From JAIFWN01 sp049304015 (lineage in GTDB: Bacteria; Patescibacteriota; Minisyncoccia; Phycocordibacterales; Zambryskibacteraceae), in contig JBAQNS010000015.1 in NCBI GenBank assembly GCA_049304015.1, forward strand, positions 1 through 26,906: a DNA stretch of 26,906 nt. Reading direction: 5' to 3'. The notes beneath the pieces are model-generated. The model saw only the letters and a list, made by a program, of their open reading frames with translations, was not told where the DNA came from and searched no databases. Position 1 is the stretch's first letter. Each line of letters starts with the position of its first letter. This document shows, piece by piece, positions 1-7,821 of the stretch. The translations under genes and the position numbers were made by a program.

Positions 1-6
1 GCGTGA

Positions 7-12
7 TATAAT
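7..12 (+). promoter_or_regulatory. Leaderless -10 box of first gene
   Basis: A perfect TATAAT ends 6 nt before the ATG at 19, with no room for a Shine-Dalgarno. Transcription would start at or next to the A of the start codon. The -35 region lies mostly outside the window. Confidence 0.65.
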
Positions 13-18
13 ATTTTT

Positions 19-405
19 ATGATTATAGAAAGTTCTAAGAACTCATATGCTTCAAGGTTTCTAATTATATTAACAATATCAGCAATTCTATTTGTTGTTT
101 TATTTTCATTCTATAAGTTTTATATTAAAAAAGACTTTACACTTTACATAAAAGAAACTTGTAATCCTGCTACCGAAGTCTGCTTTGTTCAAGAATGTGC
201 AGATGATGATGTAAGGTGTTCTTCACTACCAGATAAAATGTTTTATTTCAAAATAATTTATCAAAAAGAATATAAGTTAGCAAAATGTACCAAAGATAAT
301 TGTCCATCAATAACCTGTGTAGAAGGCGACAATACTTGTTCTGTTTATTATTGTTCAGAAGAGAATCTAACCAAATTTGGATTATCCGATACTTGTAGCA
401 TTTAG
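19..405 (+). CDS. Cys-rich single-pass membrane protein, unknown function
   Basis: A 128-residue protein I do not recognise. A hydrophobic segment at about residues 13-32 (FLIILTISAILFVVLFSF) is followed by KKD and a soluble domain with ten cysteines, so it is probably anchored with the Cys-rich part outside. The cysteines fall in two similar units: C-x6-C-x4-C-x6-C, then C-x4-C-x4-C-x6-C with one more Cys x4 later. The central parts align as C-FVQE-C-ADDDVR-C and C-PSIT-C-VEGDNT-C, which looks like an internal duplication able to form disulfides. The start is fixed by a TATAAT 6 nt upstream. Its last 24 bases overlap the 3' end of the convergent SET gene. The coding call is fairly secure; the function is unknown. 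Confidence 0.75.
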   Translation: MIIESSKNSYASRFLIILTISAILFVVLFSFYKFYIKKDFTLYIKETCNPATEVCFVQECADDDVRCSSLPDKMFYFKIIYQKEYKLAKCTKDNCPSITCVEGDNTCSVYYCSEENLTKFGLSDTCSI

Positions 406-906
406 TTTCTTAATTTTTTCTTCTAAATACCACTGAAAATAACCTTTATATTTTTCCTGTAAAGCTTTTAACATCCAATCAGTCCCTCGAACTACTTTTC
501 GACAATTTTCAGATCCACATTGGCAGTCAAATTTATAAGTCTCCACACTTAAAACCATAGAATAATCAAAAGTGATTTGCTCATCTTTATTTATATTATT
601 CATTGAAAGAAGAAATATCTGACCTTTAAAACCTGCATTAGGATTACAACTGTGATTGAAGTAATCAACAGGTTGAATATCCTCATCTTTGTTAATACCT
701 ATAACAAAATTTGGAGCTATTTGATGAGCAAAATCTCTCATATGTGGAGGTAACTCTTGTTCTTCGTCTAAAGTCATCACATATCCACCAAAAATGGCCA
801 ATATCTCGTCTTTCAACACATCTTCTTTTGCATAAACTCCCTTTCCAAAGTCTTGTATGTCCCTAACTTCTAGTTTTGGGGATATCCACGAGTGATATTT
901 TTTCAT
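382..906 (-). CDS. SET-domain protein lysine methyltransferase
   Basis: A 174-residue compact SET protein expected to transfer methyl from S-adenosylmethionine to a lysine of a protein. Visible landmarks are GKGVYAKEDV near residues 21-30 (start of SET), the SAM and active-site motif NHSCNPN at 84-90, the catalytic tyrosine context TFDYS at about 112-116, and a post-SET-like zinc cluster with Cys128, Cys130 and Cys135. The long acidic and Pro stretch at 45-55 belongs to the variable SET-I insert. The substrate cannot be told; bacterial SET proteins are often acquired from eukaryotes or act on ribosomal or DNA-binding proteins. It is divergent from the histidine kinase across a 44-base gap and convergent with the Cys-rich gene. 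The start is supported by a TGcTAATAT box 6 nt upstream. Confidence 0.88.
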   Translation of the reverse strand: MKKYHSWISPKLEVRDIQDFGKGVYAKEDVLKDEILAIFGGYVMTLDEEQELPPHMRDFAHQIAPNFVIGINKDEDIQPVDYFNHSCNPNAGFKGQIFLLSMNNINKDEQITFDYSMVLSVETYKFDCQCGSENCRKVVRGTDWMLKALQEKYKGYFQWYLEEKIKKLNATSIG

Positions 907-912
907 ATTATT

Positions 913-921
913 ATATTAGCA
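913..921 (-). promoter_or_regulatory. Extended -10 of SET gene (leaderless)
   Basis: Read on the minus strand this is TGc-TAATAT, then 6 nt, then the ATG of the SET gene. It shares the 44-base divergent gap with the histidine kinase promoter. Confidence 0.6.
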
Positions 922-938
922 TGATTACAAAATGTGTT

Positions 939-944
939 TATAAT
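939..944 (+). promoter_or_regulatory. -10 box of histidine kinase gene (leaderless)
   Basis: A perfect TATAAT ends 6 nt before ATG 951. A weak -35 (TTAGCA, 916-921) lies 17 nt upstream. There is no Shine-Dalgarno. Confidence 0.65.
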
Positions 945-950
945 TAGATT

Positions 951-2558
951 ATGGATTTTAATTTCCCACAAAACATTCAATATTGTAAAGATATTGTTAA
1001 TGCTGTTTCTAGTATCTTATATTATTCAAGTATACCAAGTGCCGTAATTTCATTATTAATTGGTATATTTGTTTTATTTAAAAGTAAATTTTCATTATTA
1101 GGAAAGATATTATTCTCTATTTCAATTTCTTTCTCTGCTTGGGTAACTTCAAGTTTACTAATATGGATTTTTTACTTTAATAACAGTGTGGTAATGAGTG
1201 CCTGGGCACCAATAGAAATCTTTTCAATATTGTTATATATATTATGTTTGTACTTTGTTTATGTTTATATAGAAAAGAGAGATATAAATATATGGACTAA
1301 ACTTCTAGTTTCATCTCCACTATTTCTGATTATATTTTTAGTTCCTACAACTTACAATATATCGGAATATGACATACAAGAGTGCGTCTCAGTAGAAAAT
1401 CCCGCATATACTAACTTTATTTTAGGATTAAAAATATTCTTTTCATTATGGATTATTAGCTACTCAATATATAAATACATAAAAGCAAATAAGGAATTTA
1501 GAAAACAAATATTACTTCTAATGATAGGAATGATAATTTTCTTGTTATCTTTTTTGGTTGCTGGGTACGTGGCCGAGCAAACATATGTTTATATTTATGA
1601 AGCAGCGGGATTGTTTGGAATGGTAGTATTTCTGGCATTTCTTGCGTACCTTATCGTTAGGTTCAAGGCATTTGATATAAAACTTATTGCCACTCAAGCT
1701 TTGGTTGTGGCACTTGTCATTCTTATTGGTTCGCAGTTCTTCTTCATTCAGACAAATATAAACCGAATTCTTACAGCCGTCACTCTGATAATTACTGGAG
1801 TAATAGGCATAAATCTTATTCGTAGTGTGAAGAAAGAAAACGAACTTAATGAATCACTCCAAATAGCTAACGAGGGACAATCAAACTTGATTCACATTAT
1901 GAATCACCAAATCAAAGGTTATTTGTCTAAGTCTAGGAACATTTTCGCAGAACTTTTATCCGAAAACGGTTATGGGATAAACGATGAATCAAGACCAATG
2001 ATTAAGGAAGGTTTTGAATCACTCACTGAAGGTGTGGGTTTCGTTCAACAAGTTTTGAACGGCTCGAGCGCAGAGACAGGAGCATTAATTTATGCGAAGA
2101 ACAGATTTGATATGAAGGAATTGGTTGAAGACACAGTCAAAGGGCAAAAGGATGCTGCAGAGAAAGTGAACCTTAGTCTTGAGTTAAAAATAGATGATGG
2201 AGACTACAAAATGCTAGGAGACAATGTTCAAATCAAAGAGTGTGTCAGGAACTTGATTGATAATTCTATTCGCTATACCCAAAAAGGAGGCTTGAAGGTT
2301 CACCTTGCGCACAATAGAGACAAAATTGTCTTTAGTGTAGAAGACACGGGTGTGGGTATCGCTCCTGAGGATAGACCAAAACTCTTCACCAAAGGAGGTA
2401 GAGGTAAGGATTCTCTAAGGATAAACATTAACTCCACTGGTTATGGACTTGCGTTCGTGAAGGCAGTAGTTGAAGCCCATAAGGGTAGGGTATGGGTTGA
2501 TTCTAAAGGTACTAACCAAGGTTCAACTTTCTACATGGAATTGCCCGTGGTAATATAG
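951..2558 (+). CDS. Multi-TM sensor histidine kinase, orphan
   Basis: A 535-residue sensor kinase. The first ~300 residues hold about eight or nine hydrophobic segments, resembling the 7TM-type input domains of membrane histidine kinases. A short linker leads to an H-box with the motif NHQIKGYL, whose His319 is the likely phosphoacceptor (compare SHELRTPL). The ATPase domain follows: N-box NLIDNSIRYT, G1 box DTGVGIA, a G2 box in STGYGLAFVK, and the usual ending GSTFYMELP. All the parts needed for autophosphorylation are present. No response regulator lies beside it, so its partner is elsewhere. The transmembrane half is AT-richer in codon use than the kinase half, as expected for hydrophobic codons. 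trpS follows after 5 nt but has its own -10 box. Confidence 0.9.
   Translation: MDFNFPQNIQYCKDIVNAVSSILYYSSIPSAVISLLIGIFVLFKSKFSLLGKILFSISISFSAWVTSSLLIWIFYFNNSVVMSAWAPIEIFSILLYILCLYFVYVYIEKRDINIWTKLLVSSPLFLIIFLVPTTYNISEYDIQECVSVENPAYTNFILGLKIFFSLWIISYSIYKYIKANKEFRKQILLLMIGMIIFLLSFLVAGYVAEQTYVYIYEAAGLFGMVVFLAFLAYLIVRFKAFDIKLIATQALVVALVILIGSQFFFIQTNINRILTAVTLIITGVIGINLIRSVKKENELNESLQIANEGQSNLIHIMNHQIKGYLSKSRNIFAELLSENGYGINDESRPMIKEGFESLTEGVGFVQQVLNGSSAETGALIYAKNRFDMKELVEDTVKGQKDAAEKVNLSLELKIDDGDYKMLGDNVQIKECVRNLIDNSIRYTQKGGLKVHLAHNRDKIVFSVEDTGVGIAPEDRPKLFTKGGRGKDSLRININSTGYGLAFVKAVVEAHKGRVWVDSKGTNQGSTFYMELPVVI
2548..2556 (+). promoter_or_regulatory. Extended -10 of trpS inside the kinase 3' end
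   Basis: TGg-TAATAT spans the last codons of the kinase gene and touches its TAG stop. It ends 7 nt before the trpS ATG, so trpS could be transcribed separately as a leaderless message. Confidence 0.5.
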
Positions 2559-2563
2559 GTTTT

Positions 2564-3511
2564 ATGAAGAAAATTCTCCTTTCAGGAGTCAAACCAACAG
2601 GCAGACCTCATATTGGTAACTATTTTGGTGCAATGAAGCAGTTTGTGGATCTACAACAGGAGCACACCTGCTACTTTATGATTGCTGACTATCACGGTTT
2701 GAACTTTGTTCAAGACAGAGAGGAAATGTTTGAAAACACTATCGACTTGGCCATAGATTATTTGGCCATTGGTCTTGATCCAAAGGAGTCTGTTATCTTT
2801 AAACAATCGGATGTTTCTGCTCATACAGAACTGGCTTGGATATTCGACACCATCACTACGATGCCATACCTCATGCGTGCTCATGCTTTCAAGGATGCAG
2901 AAGCCAAAAGCAAAGATATTTCTGTAGGGACATTTAATTATCCAATGCTAATGGCTGCAGATATTCTGCTTTATGATACTGATGTTGTGCCTGTCGGCTC
3001 AGACCAAAAACAACATGTAGAAATAGCCAGAGACACAGCTGAGAAGTTTAATAGAATCTATGGAGAAACTTTTAAACTTCCAAAGGATTTAATCCTTGAA
3101 AGTGTGAAGACTGTCCCAGGCATTGATGGACAAAAGATGAGCAAGAGCTACAACAACTACATCAGCCTCTTCGCTGAAGATGATGAGATAGAGAAAAGAG
3201 TGATGTCTATAGTGACTGATTCTGGTTCAGACATCCCTACAAACGTTTATGCACTACATAAATTATTTAAATCAGAAAAGGAACTCAAGGATTTGTATGA
3301 AGCTAACAAAGGTAAGTACAAAATACTCAAAGAAGCACTCATAGAAGACATAAAAGCCTTTATTAAACCACTCAGAGATAGAAGGAACGAGATAGCCAAG
3401 GACAGAAATATTGTGAAGGAATTATTAGCTGACGGAGCCAAGAGAGCTCGGGCCAAGGCCGATGAGACATTGAACAAAGCCAAAATAAACATAGGAGTAA
3501 AAGAAAATTAA
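2564..3511 (+). CDS. trpS: Tryptophanyl-tRNA synthetase
   Basis: A 315-residue class I synthetase that charges tRNA-Trp with tryptophan. The HIGH signature is HIGN at residues 16-19, after the typical SGVKPTGRP start, and KMSKS is at 191-195. TrpRS-specific stretches include MIADYHGLN, the NYPMLMAADILLY region and VGSDQKQHVE, which form the tryptophan and ATP pocket. The length is close to the usual 320-340. aspS begins one base after its stop, so the two are probably co-translated. No Shine-Dalgarno is seen before this start. Confidence 0.96.
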   Translation: MKKILLSGVKPTGRPHIGNYFGAMKQFVDLQQEHTCYFMIADYHGLNFVQDREEMFENTIDLAIDYLAIGLDPKESVIFKQSDVSAHTELAWIFDTITTMPYLMRAHAFKDAEAKSKDISVGTFNYPMLMAADILLYDTDVVPVGSDQKQHVEIARDTAEKFNRIYGETFKLPKDLILESVKTVPGIDGQKMSKSYNNYISLFAEDDEIEKRVMSIVTDSGSDIPTNVYALHKLFKSEKELKDLYEANKGKYKILKEALIEDIKAFIKPLRDRRNEIAKDRNIVKELLADGAKRARAKADETLNKAKINIGVKEN

Positions 3512-3512
3512 A

Positions 3513-4937
3513 ATGAAAAGAATATTAATAAAAGAATTAGAAAATCATATTGGTGAAGAAATAACCATTTCTGGATGGGTAGACATAAGGCGCGACCAAG
3601 GCAAAATGGTTTTCTTTGACCTCAGAGATATGAGTGGCCGAGTACAATGTGTTGTCCTTCCAACAAAAACAGAGGCTATAGAAAATGCCAAGAGAATGCG
3701 CCCAGAATGGGTTCTAAAGCTAACAGGACAGGTTAACAAGAGACCGGAAAAAAATATAAAAGAAGGCGTAGTGAACGGCACTATTGAATTAGAGATAAAC
3801 ACTATAGAGATTCTAAACGAAGCTACGACTCCTGCATTTGATACAACAAGTGATGGCAAGGAGATAGGAGAAGAAAACAGATTGAAATATAGATACCTAG
3901 ACCTCCGCCGACCGAGAATGCAGAAAAATATTAGACACAGACACAAAGCAGCCAAGTTTATCAGAGATTTCTTAGACAAAGAAAACTTTATAGAGATAGA
4001 AACTCCGATTCTAACCAAGGCTACAGCCGAAGGAGCACGAGACTTTATTGTCCCATCAAGACTTGAGAAGGGAAGCTTTTATGCACTTCCACAAGCACCA
4101 CAACAGCACAAGCAACTTTTCATGGCTTCGGGGATGGAGAGATATTTCCAAATGGCAAAGTGTTTCCGAGATGAAGACCTTAGAGGAGACAGACAACCAG
4201 AATTTACACAACTTGACCTTGAGATGAGCTTCGTAGATAGGGAAGATGTTATGGAGCTTAATGAAAGACTTTTGATTGCCTTGGTGACTGAACTTTATCC
4301 AGAGAAAAAGATTCAGCAAATTCCTTTCCCCAGAATTACTTATAAAGATGCGATGGAAAAATATGGTACAGATAGACCAGACATAAGGGAAAATAAAGAA
4401 GATCAAAATCTCCTCGCTTTTTGTTGGGTGATAGACTTCCCATTCTTTGAGAAAGCTAATAAAGATAATAATCCTCAGGCCACTGGTGAGTGGACCTTTA
4501 CTCACAACCCATTCTCTGGAGCTCAACCAGAATTCGCACAAGATTTGTTAGACAAGAAAAACATCCCTAATATTCTCACCAACCAGTACGACATAATTCT
4601 TAATGGCAACGAAATAGGTGGAGGCAGTATCAGAAACCATAAACCAGAAGCACTCCTCGCTGTCTATGAAATCATGGGAGTCCCTAAAGAAGAGGCAGAG
4701 AAAAATTTATTTTATATGCTCGAGGCCTTTCGTTCAGGCACGCCACCACACGGCGGTATCGCATGGGGATTCGACAGATTGGTGATGCTCCTAGAAAACG
4801 AACCAAATATCAGAGAAGTGATGGCATTCCCTAAAAATGGTGAAGGTAAAGATTTGATGATGGACACACCGTCTGAAGTAGGGGAGAAACAACTAAAAGA
4901 ACTAGGAATAAAGGTAGAAATAGAGAAGAAGAAATAG
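3513..4937 (+). CDS. aspS: Aspartyl-tRNA synthetase lacking the GAD insert
   Basis: A class II synthetase of 474 residues, attaching aspartate to tRNA-Asp. It starts with the OB-fold anticodon domain (residues ~1-110), then the catalytic core: RYLDLRRP, the flipping-loop region EGARDFIVPSR, motif 2 CFRDEDLRGDRQPEFTQLD and motif 3 GIAWGFDRLVMLL. These features are of the bacterial type. Bacterial enzymes normally run to about 590 residues because a GAD domain is inserted between motifs 2 and 3. Here the chain passes from YGTDRPDIR through about a dozen residues to CWVIDFPFFE, so that domain is missing. Whether the enzyme also charges tRNA-Asn cannot be read from the sequence. It ends shortly before the promoter of the GC-rich lipoprotein cassette. 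Confidence 0.96.
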   Translation: MKRILIKELENHIGEEITISGWVDIRRDQGKMVFFDLRDMSGRVQCVVLPTKTEAIENAKRMRPEWVLKLTGQVNKRPEKNIKEGVVNGTIELEINTIEILNEATTPAFDTTSDGKEIGEENRLKYRYLDLRRPRMQKNIRHRHKAAKFIRDFLDKENFIEIETPILTKATAEGARDFIVPSRLEKGSFYALPQAPQQHKQLFMASGMERYFQMAKCFRDEDLRGDRQPEFTQLDLEMSFVDREDVMELNERLLIALVTELYPEKKIQQIPFPRITYKDAMEKYGTDRPDIRENKEDQNLLAFCWVIDFPFFEKANKDNNPQATGEWTFTHNPFSGAQPEFAQDLLDKKNIPNILTNQYDIILNGNEIGGGSIRNHKPEALLAVYEIMGVPKEEAEKNLFYMLEAFRSGTPPHGGIAWGFDRLVMLLENEPNIREVMAFPKNGEGKDLMMDTPSEVGEKQLKELGIKVEIEKKK

Positions 4938-4940
4938 CCA

Positions 4941-4969
4941 TTGACTTTATTGTTTATTTGTGATAGTAT
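4941..4969 (+). promoter_or_regulatory. Promoter of lipoprotein cassette
   Basis: The -35 is TTGACT (4941-4946) and the -10 is TAGTAT (4964-4969) at 17 nt spacing; an overlapping TGt-GATAGT is an alternative. The AT-rich promoter contrasts with the GC-rich gene it serves. The leader to the ATG at 5029 would be about 50 nt. Confidence 0.7.
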
Positions 4970-5028
4970 ACCAATGTATGCTCTTTTAGCTTTTACTCAG
5001 AACCCACCCACTCAAGTGAGGCTTTACC

Positions 5029-5487
5029 ATGCGTATCGGCAAGTTCCTCGTCCTCTATGGCCTCGCCATCGCGCTCGCAGCTTGCGGAGACAACAATCCG
5101 ACGGCGCCGCGTGAGAAGTCGACGGTCATCGTGACCGCGAACGACATCTTCCACGCCCCTGTCGTGATGTTCGTGGGGGGCAAGGCGAGCGTCGGCATCC
5201 AATCATCGATCATCGGCGAGAACCGACTCGATGCCGCAGATGTCCTCGTGGTGAAGGTGGACAGTCTCATCACGAAGCTCGAACGTACCTACAACGGAAG
5301 TGGCCTCGGCACGTTCTACTACAACAACGTGACGAAGTCGACCGTCGATCGCTTCGAGGTATGGGAGCTCACCGCCGGGATGAAAACAGGCACCACCTGG
5401 ATGAAGTTCCACTCAACAGTGGACCCCACCCAGAGGGACAGCCTTCAGATCATCGTCTTCGGCGTCACCAACATCAAGGGTCAGTAA
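5029..5487 (+). CDS. GC-rich putative lipoprotein, unknown function
   Basis: 152 residues. Residues 1-18 form a signal peptide ending in the lipobox LAAC, so Cys19 should be lipidated by Lgt and the protein anchored at the outer face of the membrane. The mature part begins GDNNPTAP and is rich in V, T and alternating hydrophobics, suggesting a beta-sandwich; I recognise no domain. The start is set by GAGG (5018-5021), 7 nt before the ATG. A 60-base hand count gives about 60% GC against about 37% in aspS, and codons such as CTC, GTC and ACC dominate, unlike neighbouring genes. It stands alone between its own promoter and terminator. The lipobox followed by a GDN-PTAP tail resembles lipoproteins I associate with Gemmatimonadota; that is only a hint of transfer. 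Confidence 0.8.
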   Translation: MRIGKFLVLYGLAIALAACGDNNPTAPREKSTVIVTANDIFHAPVVMFVGGKASVGIQSSIIGENRLDAADVLVVKVDSLITKLERTYNGSGLGTFYYNNVTKSTVDRFEVWELTAGMKTGTTWMKFHSTVDPTQRDSLQIIVFGVTNIKGQ

Positions 5488-5533
5488 CCCACCCAACAAG
5501 GAGAAATCTATCTCGAAGTTGAGGTGGGTTTTT
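5486..5533 (+). terminator. Terminator of lipoprotein cassette
   Basis: The stem AACCCACC (5486-5493) pairs with GGTGGGTT (5523-5530); inner arms CAAC/GTTG and GAGA/TCTC continue it, and a T run follows. The stem begins within the TAA stop codon. Confidence 0.8.
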
Positions 5534-5557
5534 CTTTATAAAAAATCACATAAAAGC

Positions 5558-5563
5558 TATAAT
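5558..5563 (+). promoter_or_regulatory. -10 box of scpA operon (leaderless)
   Basis: TATAAT ends 7 nt before ATG 5571. A weak -35 TTTATA (5535-5540) lies 17 nt upstream, just past the preceding terminator. There is no Shine-Dalgarno. Confidence 0.65.
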
Positions 5564-5570
5564 GAACTAA

Positions 5571-6323
5571 ATGGATGAGTTGAATTATAAGGTGAAAACT
5601 GGAGTTTTTGAGGGTCCTTTGGACCTTCTTCTTGATTTAATAGAGAAACGCAAACTTTTTATAAATGATGTTTCATTGTCCCAAGTGACAGATGATTTCA
5701 TCCAATACATCGAAGCTCATGAAGACTTTCCGATAGGGGAAAGTGCTGAATTTATACTAATTGCTTCTACTTTAATGCTGGTGAAATCTCGTTCACTTTT
5801 ACCTATGCTCGAACTAACCGAAGAGGAAGAGGGTTCTATAGAAGATTTGGAGAACCGTCTAGCTCTTTATGCGAGGACCAAAGAGTTAGCCTTAGAAGTT
5901 CGAAAAATGTTTGGTAAAAATATTATTTTTGATAAAACTCCTTCGAAAAACACTATTATTGTCTTTACTCCAGATTCAAAGACAAATACTAGTGAGCTAT
6001 TAATTGCTCTGCAAAGAATTATTGAATCTTTACCAAAAAAAGAATTCATCCCCAAGGCTGTTGTCAGAAAGATGATTAACCTAGAAGAAACTATAGAAAA
6101 ATTAGCAGAGAGAATATCTAGGAGTATGAAGATGAATTTCACTGAATTTAAGAATCAATTGGGTGCGAATGGCAAACTGACTCAAGAGAAGAAAGTTATG
6201 GTGATTGTAGGATTTCTTGCTATGCTAGAACTTGTTAAACGAGGAGCCATAAAGGTGACTCAAGACAGCGAGGGTGAGATAGAGATGGAAACAGAGTCAG
6301 TCAACATCCCAAATTATGCCTAA
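5571..6323 (+). CDS. scpA: Segregation and condensation protein A
   Basis: A 250-residue kleisin that bridges the heads of the SMC dimer and helps compact and separate chromosomes. The N-terminus carries the family hallmark FEGPLDLLLDLIEKRKL at about residues 13-29, followed by LSQVTDDF and the acidic helix LASTLMLVKSRSLLP-like segment. The C-terminus (VIVGFLAMLELVKRGAIKV) is the winged-helix part that binds the SMC head. Length is normal. The next gene, scpB, overlaps it by 8 nt, the usual pairing. SMC itself is not in the window. Confidence 0.95.
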   Translation: MDELNYKVKTGVFEGPLDLLLDLIEKRKLFINDVSLSQVTDDFIQYIEAHEDFPIGESAEFILIASTLMLVKSRSLLPMLELTEEEEGSIEDLENRLALYARTKELALEVRKMFGKNIIFDKTPSKNTIIVFTPDSKTNTSELLIALQRIIESLPKKEFIPKAVVRKMINLEETIEKLAERISRSMKMNFTEFKNQLGANGKLTQEKKVMVIVGFLAMLELVKRGAIKVTQDSEGEIEMETESVNIPNYA

Positions 6324-6867
6324 TATGAAATTAGAAAATAAAATAGAAGCAATACTTTTATACAAAAACGAGCCAGTGACCATGCTCGAACTTTCTAAGC
6401 TATTGAACGAATCCAAAGAAAACATATCTACTGCTGTAGCAAACCTGCAGAATTTCTACAAAGAGAGAGGTCTGGTTTTATTGGTTTTGAACGATGCGGT
6501 ATCCTTGGGTACTAATCCAGACCTGTCATCACTAATAGAAAATATTCAAAAAGAGGAATTATCCAGAGACCTTGGTCGAGCTGGACTTGAGACTTTGTCC
6601 ATTATTCTCTACAAAGGACCTATCTCAAGGAGGGAAATAGACTATATAAGAGGGGTGAATTCTGGTTTTATTATAAGAAATTTATTGGTCAGGGGTTTAA
6701 TAGAGAGAAGTGAATCAGTTGTAGGAGAAAGAAGCTTTAGTTATAAACCAACTCTTGAATTACTAAAATTTTTAGGAATTACAAAAATTGAAGATCTACC
6801 TGAATACAAGGATGCATATACAAAACTTGAAATATTCTCAAAAACTATTAATGAGAGTGAGGTATGA
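6316..6867 (+). CDS. scpB: Segregation and condensation protein B
   Basis: 183 residues with two tandem winged-helix domains that bind ScpA in the SMC-ScpAB condensin. The family signature LGRAGLETLSIILYKGPISRREIDYIRGVNS is seen here in pieces around residues 91-120 (LETLSIILYKGPISR, then IDYIRGVNSG). The ATG at 6316 overlaps scpA by 8 nt; an ATG at 6325, one base after the scpA stop, is an equally good start and would remove three residues. Its stop overlaps the following gene as ATGA, so translational coupling is likely through the carboxypeptidase gene. Confidence 0.93.
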   Translation: MPNMKLENKIEAILLYKNEPVTMLELSKLLNESKENISTAVANLQNFYKERGLVLLVLNDAVSLGTNPDLSSLIENIQKEELSRDLGRAGLETLSIILYKGPISRREIDYIRGVNSGFIIRNLLVRGLIERSESVVGERSFSYKPTLELLKFLGITKIEDLPEYKDAYTKLEIFSKTINESEV

Positions 6868-7814
6868 CCATGAATGAACCGAGACTCACAAACAAATTTG
6901 AACTCAGATTATTTGGAGTATTAGGAGCTATCTTAGTAGTACTGCTTACATTCTCTTTTATTGTGAGTAACAAGGTAGAGAGAGGAGATGAATCAGTGCC
7001 ATCCAAAATAGTGAAGAATTATTTTGAAAATTTAGATATTAAAGCAAAGGCAGTTTACGTTTTGGATGTGAGGACAGGCAAAGTTTTATTTGAAAAAAAT
7101 TCTAATGCTAGGATGCCCCTCGCATCACTAACCAAGGTGATGACAGCCCTTGTAGCCACAGACATAGCTCCAGAGTTCAGCACTATAGTTATAGATGGCA
7201 AGGCTTTGACTGCTGAAGGAGATAGTGGTTTAAGAGCAAACGAGAGGTGGAGTCTAAATCGCTTATTAGATTTTTCTCTTACTAGTTCATCCAATGATGG
7301 AGCAACTGCTGTGGCCTTTGCCCTCGGAGCTCTCAACAAAACTGGTTCCACCAATGGAGAAGCAGAGAATGATTTTGTAAACCTTATGAATATTAGGGCG
7401 GATAAATTAGGTATGAAAAACACTTATTATCTGAATGAAACAGGACTAGATGAATCAGAAATTAAAAACGGTGCTTATGGGACAGCACACGACATGGCAA
7501 CTTTGTTTGAATATATCCTTAAGAACAAACCAGATTTACTCGACGCCACACAACAAAGCTTCCTAAGCATTAATTCTTTGGACAATATTACTCATAAAGT
7601 AAAAAATACCGATCAAATAGTAGTGAATATCCCAGGCATAAAAGCATCTAAGACAGGATTTACAGATATCGCTGGAGGGAACCTTGTAGTCGCCTTTGAC
7701 CCAGAGCTCGGCAGACCTATAGTTATTTCTGTGCTTGGTTCTACAAGAGAAGACCGTTTTATAGATGTAGAAAGGCTAGTCAAAGCATCACTCCAAACAA
7801 TTTCTGAGCTATAA
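6864..7814 (+). CDS. D-alanyl-D-alanine carboxypeptidase (PBP5-like, S11)
   Basis: A 316-residue penicillin-binding protein that trims the terminal D-Ala of peptidoglycan stems. After an N-terminal membrane segment (about residues 16-34), the three active-site motifs are in order: SLTK at 88-91 with Ser88 as nucleophile, SSN at 142-144 and KTG at 263-265. It lacks the C-terminal beta domain and amphipathic anchor of E. coli PBP5, so the N-terminal helix must hold it in the membrane. The ATG at 6864 overlaps the scpB stop; the in-frame ATG at 6870 lies 7 nt after GAGG (6859-6862) and may be the true start. ftsW follows. Confidence 0.93.
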   Translation: MTMNEPRLTNKFELRLFGVLGAILVVLLTFSFIVSNKVERGDESVPSKIVKNYFENLDIKAKAVYVLDVRTGKVLFEKNSNARMPLASLTKVMTALVATDIAPEFSTIVIDGKALTAEGDSGLRANERWSLNRLLDFSLTSSSNDGATAVAFALGALNKTGSTNGEAENDFVNLMNIRADKLGMKNTYYLNETGLDESEIKNGAYGTAHDMATLFEYILKNKPDLLDATQQSFLSINSLDNITHKVKNTDQIVVNIPGIKASKTGFTDIAGGNLVVAFDPELGRPIVISVLGSTREDRFIDVERLVKASLQTISEL

Positions 7815-7815
7815 T
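7810..7815 (+). promoter_or_regulatory. -10 box of ftsW overlapping previous stop
   Basis: TATAAT includes the TAA stop of the carboxypeptidase gene and ends 6 nt before the ftsW ATG at 7822. It would allow a separate leaderless ftsW-murG transcript. Confidence 0.55.
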
Positions 7816-7821
7816 AACTTT

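Noticed and set aside
4993..5412. Three minus-strand frames of about 70 codons within the lipoprotein cassette
   Set aside because: They are shadows of the GC-rich lipoprotein gene, with no start signals of their own.
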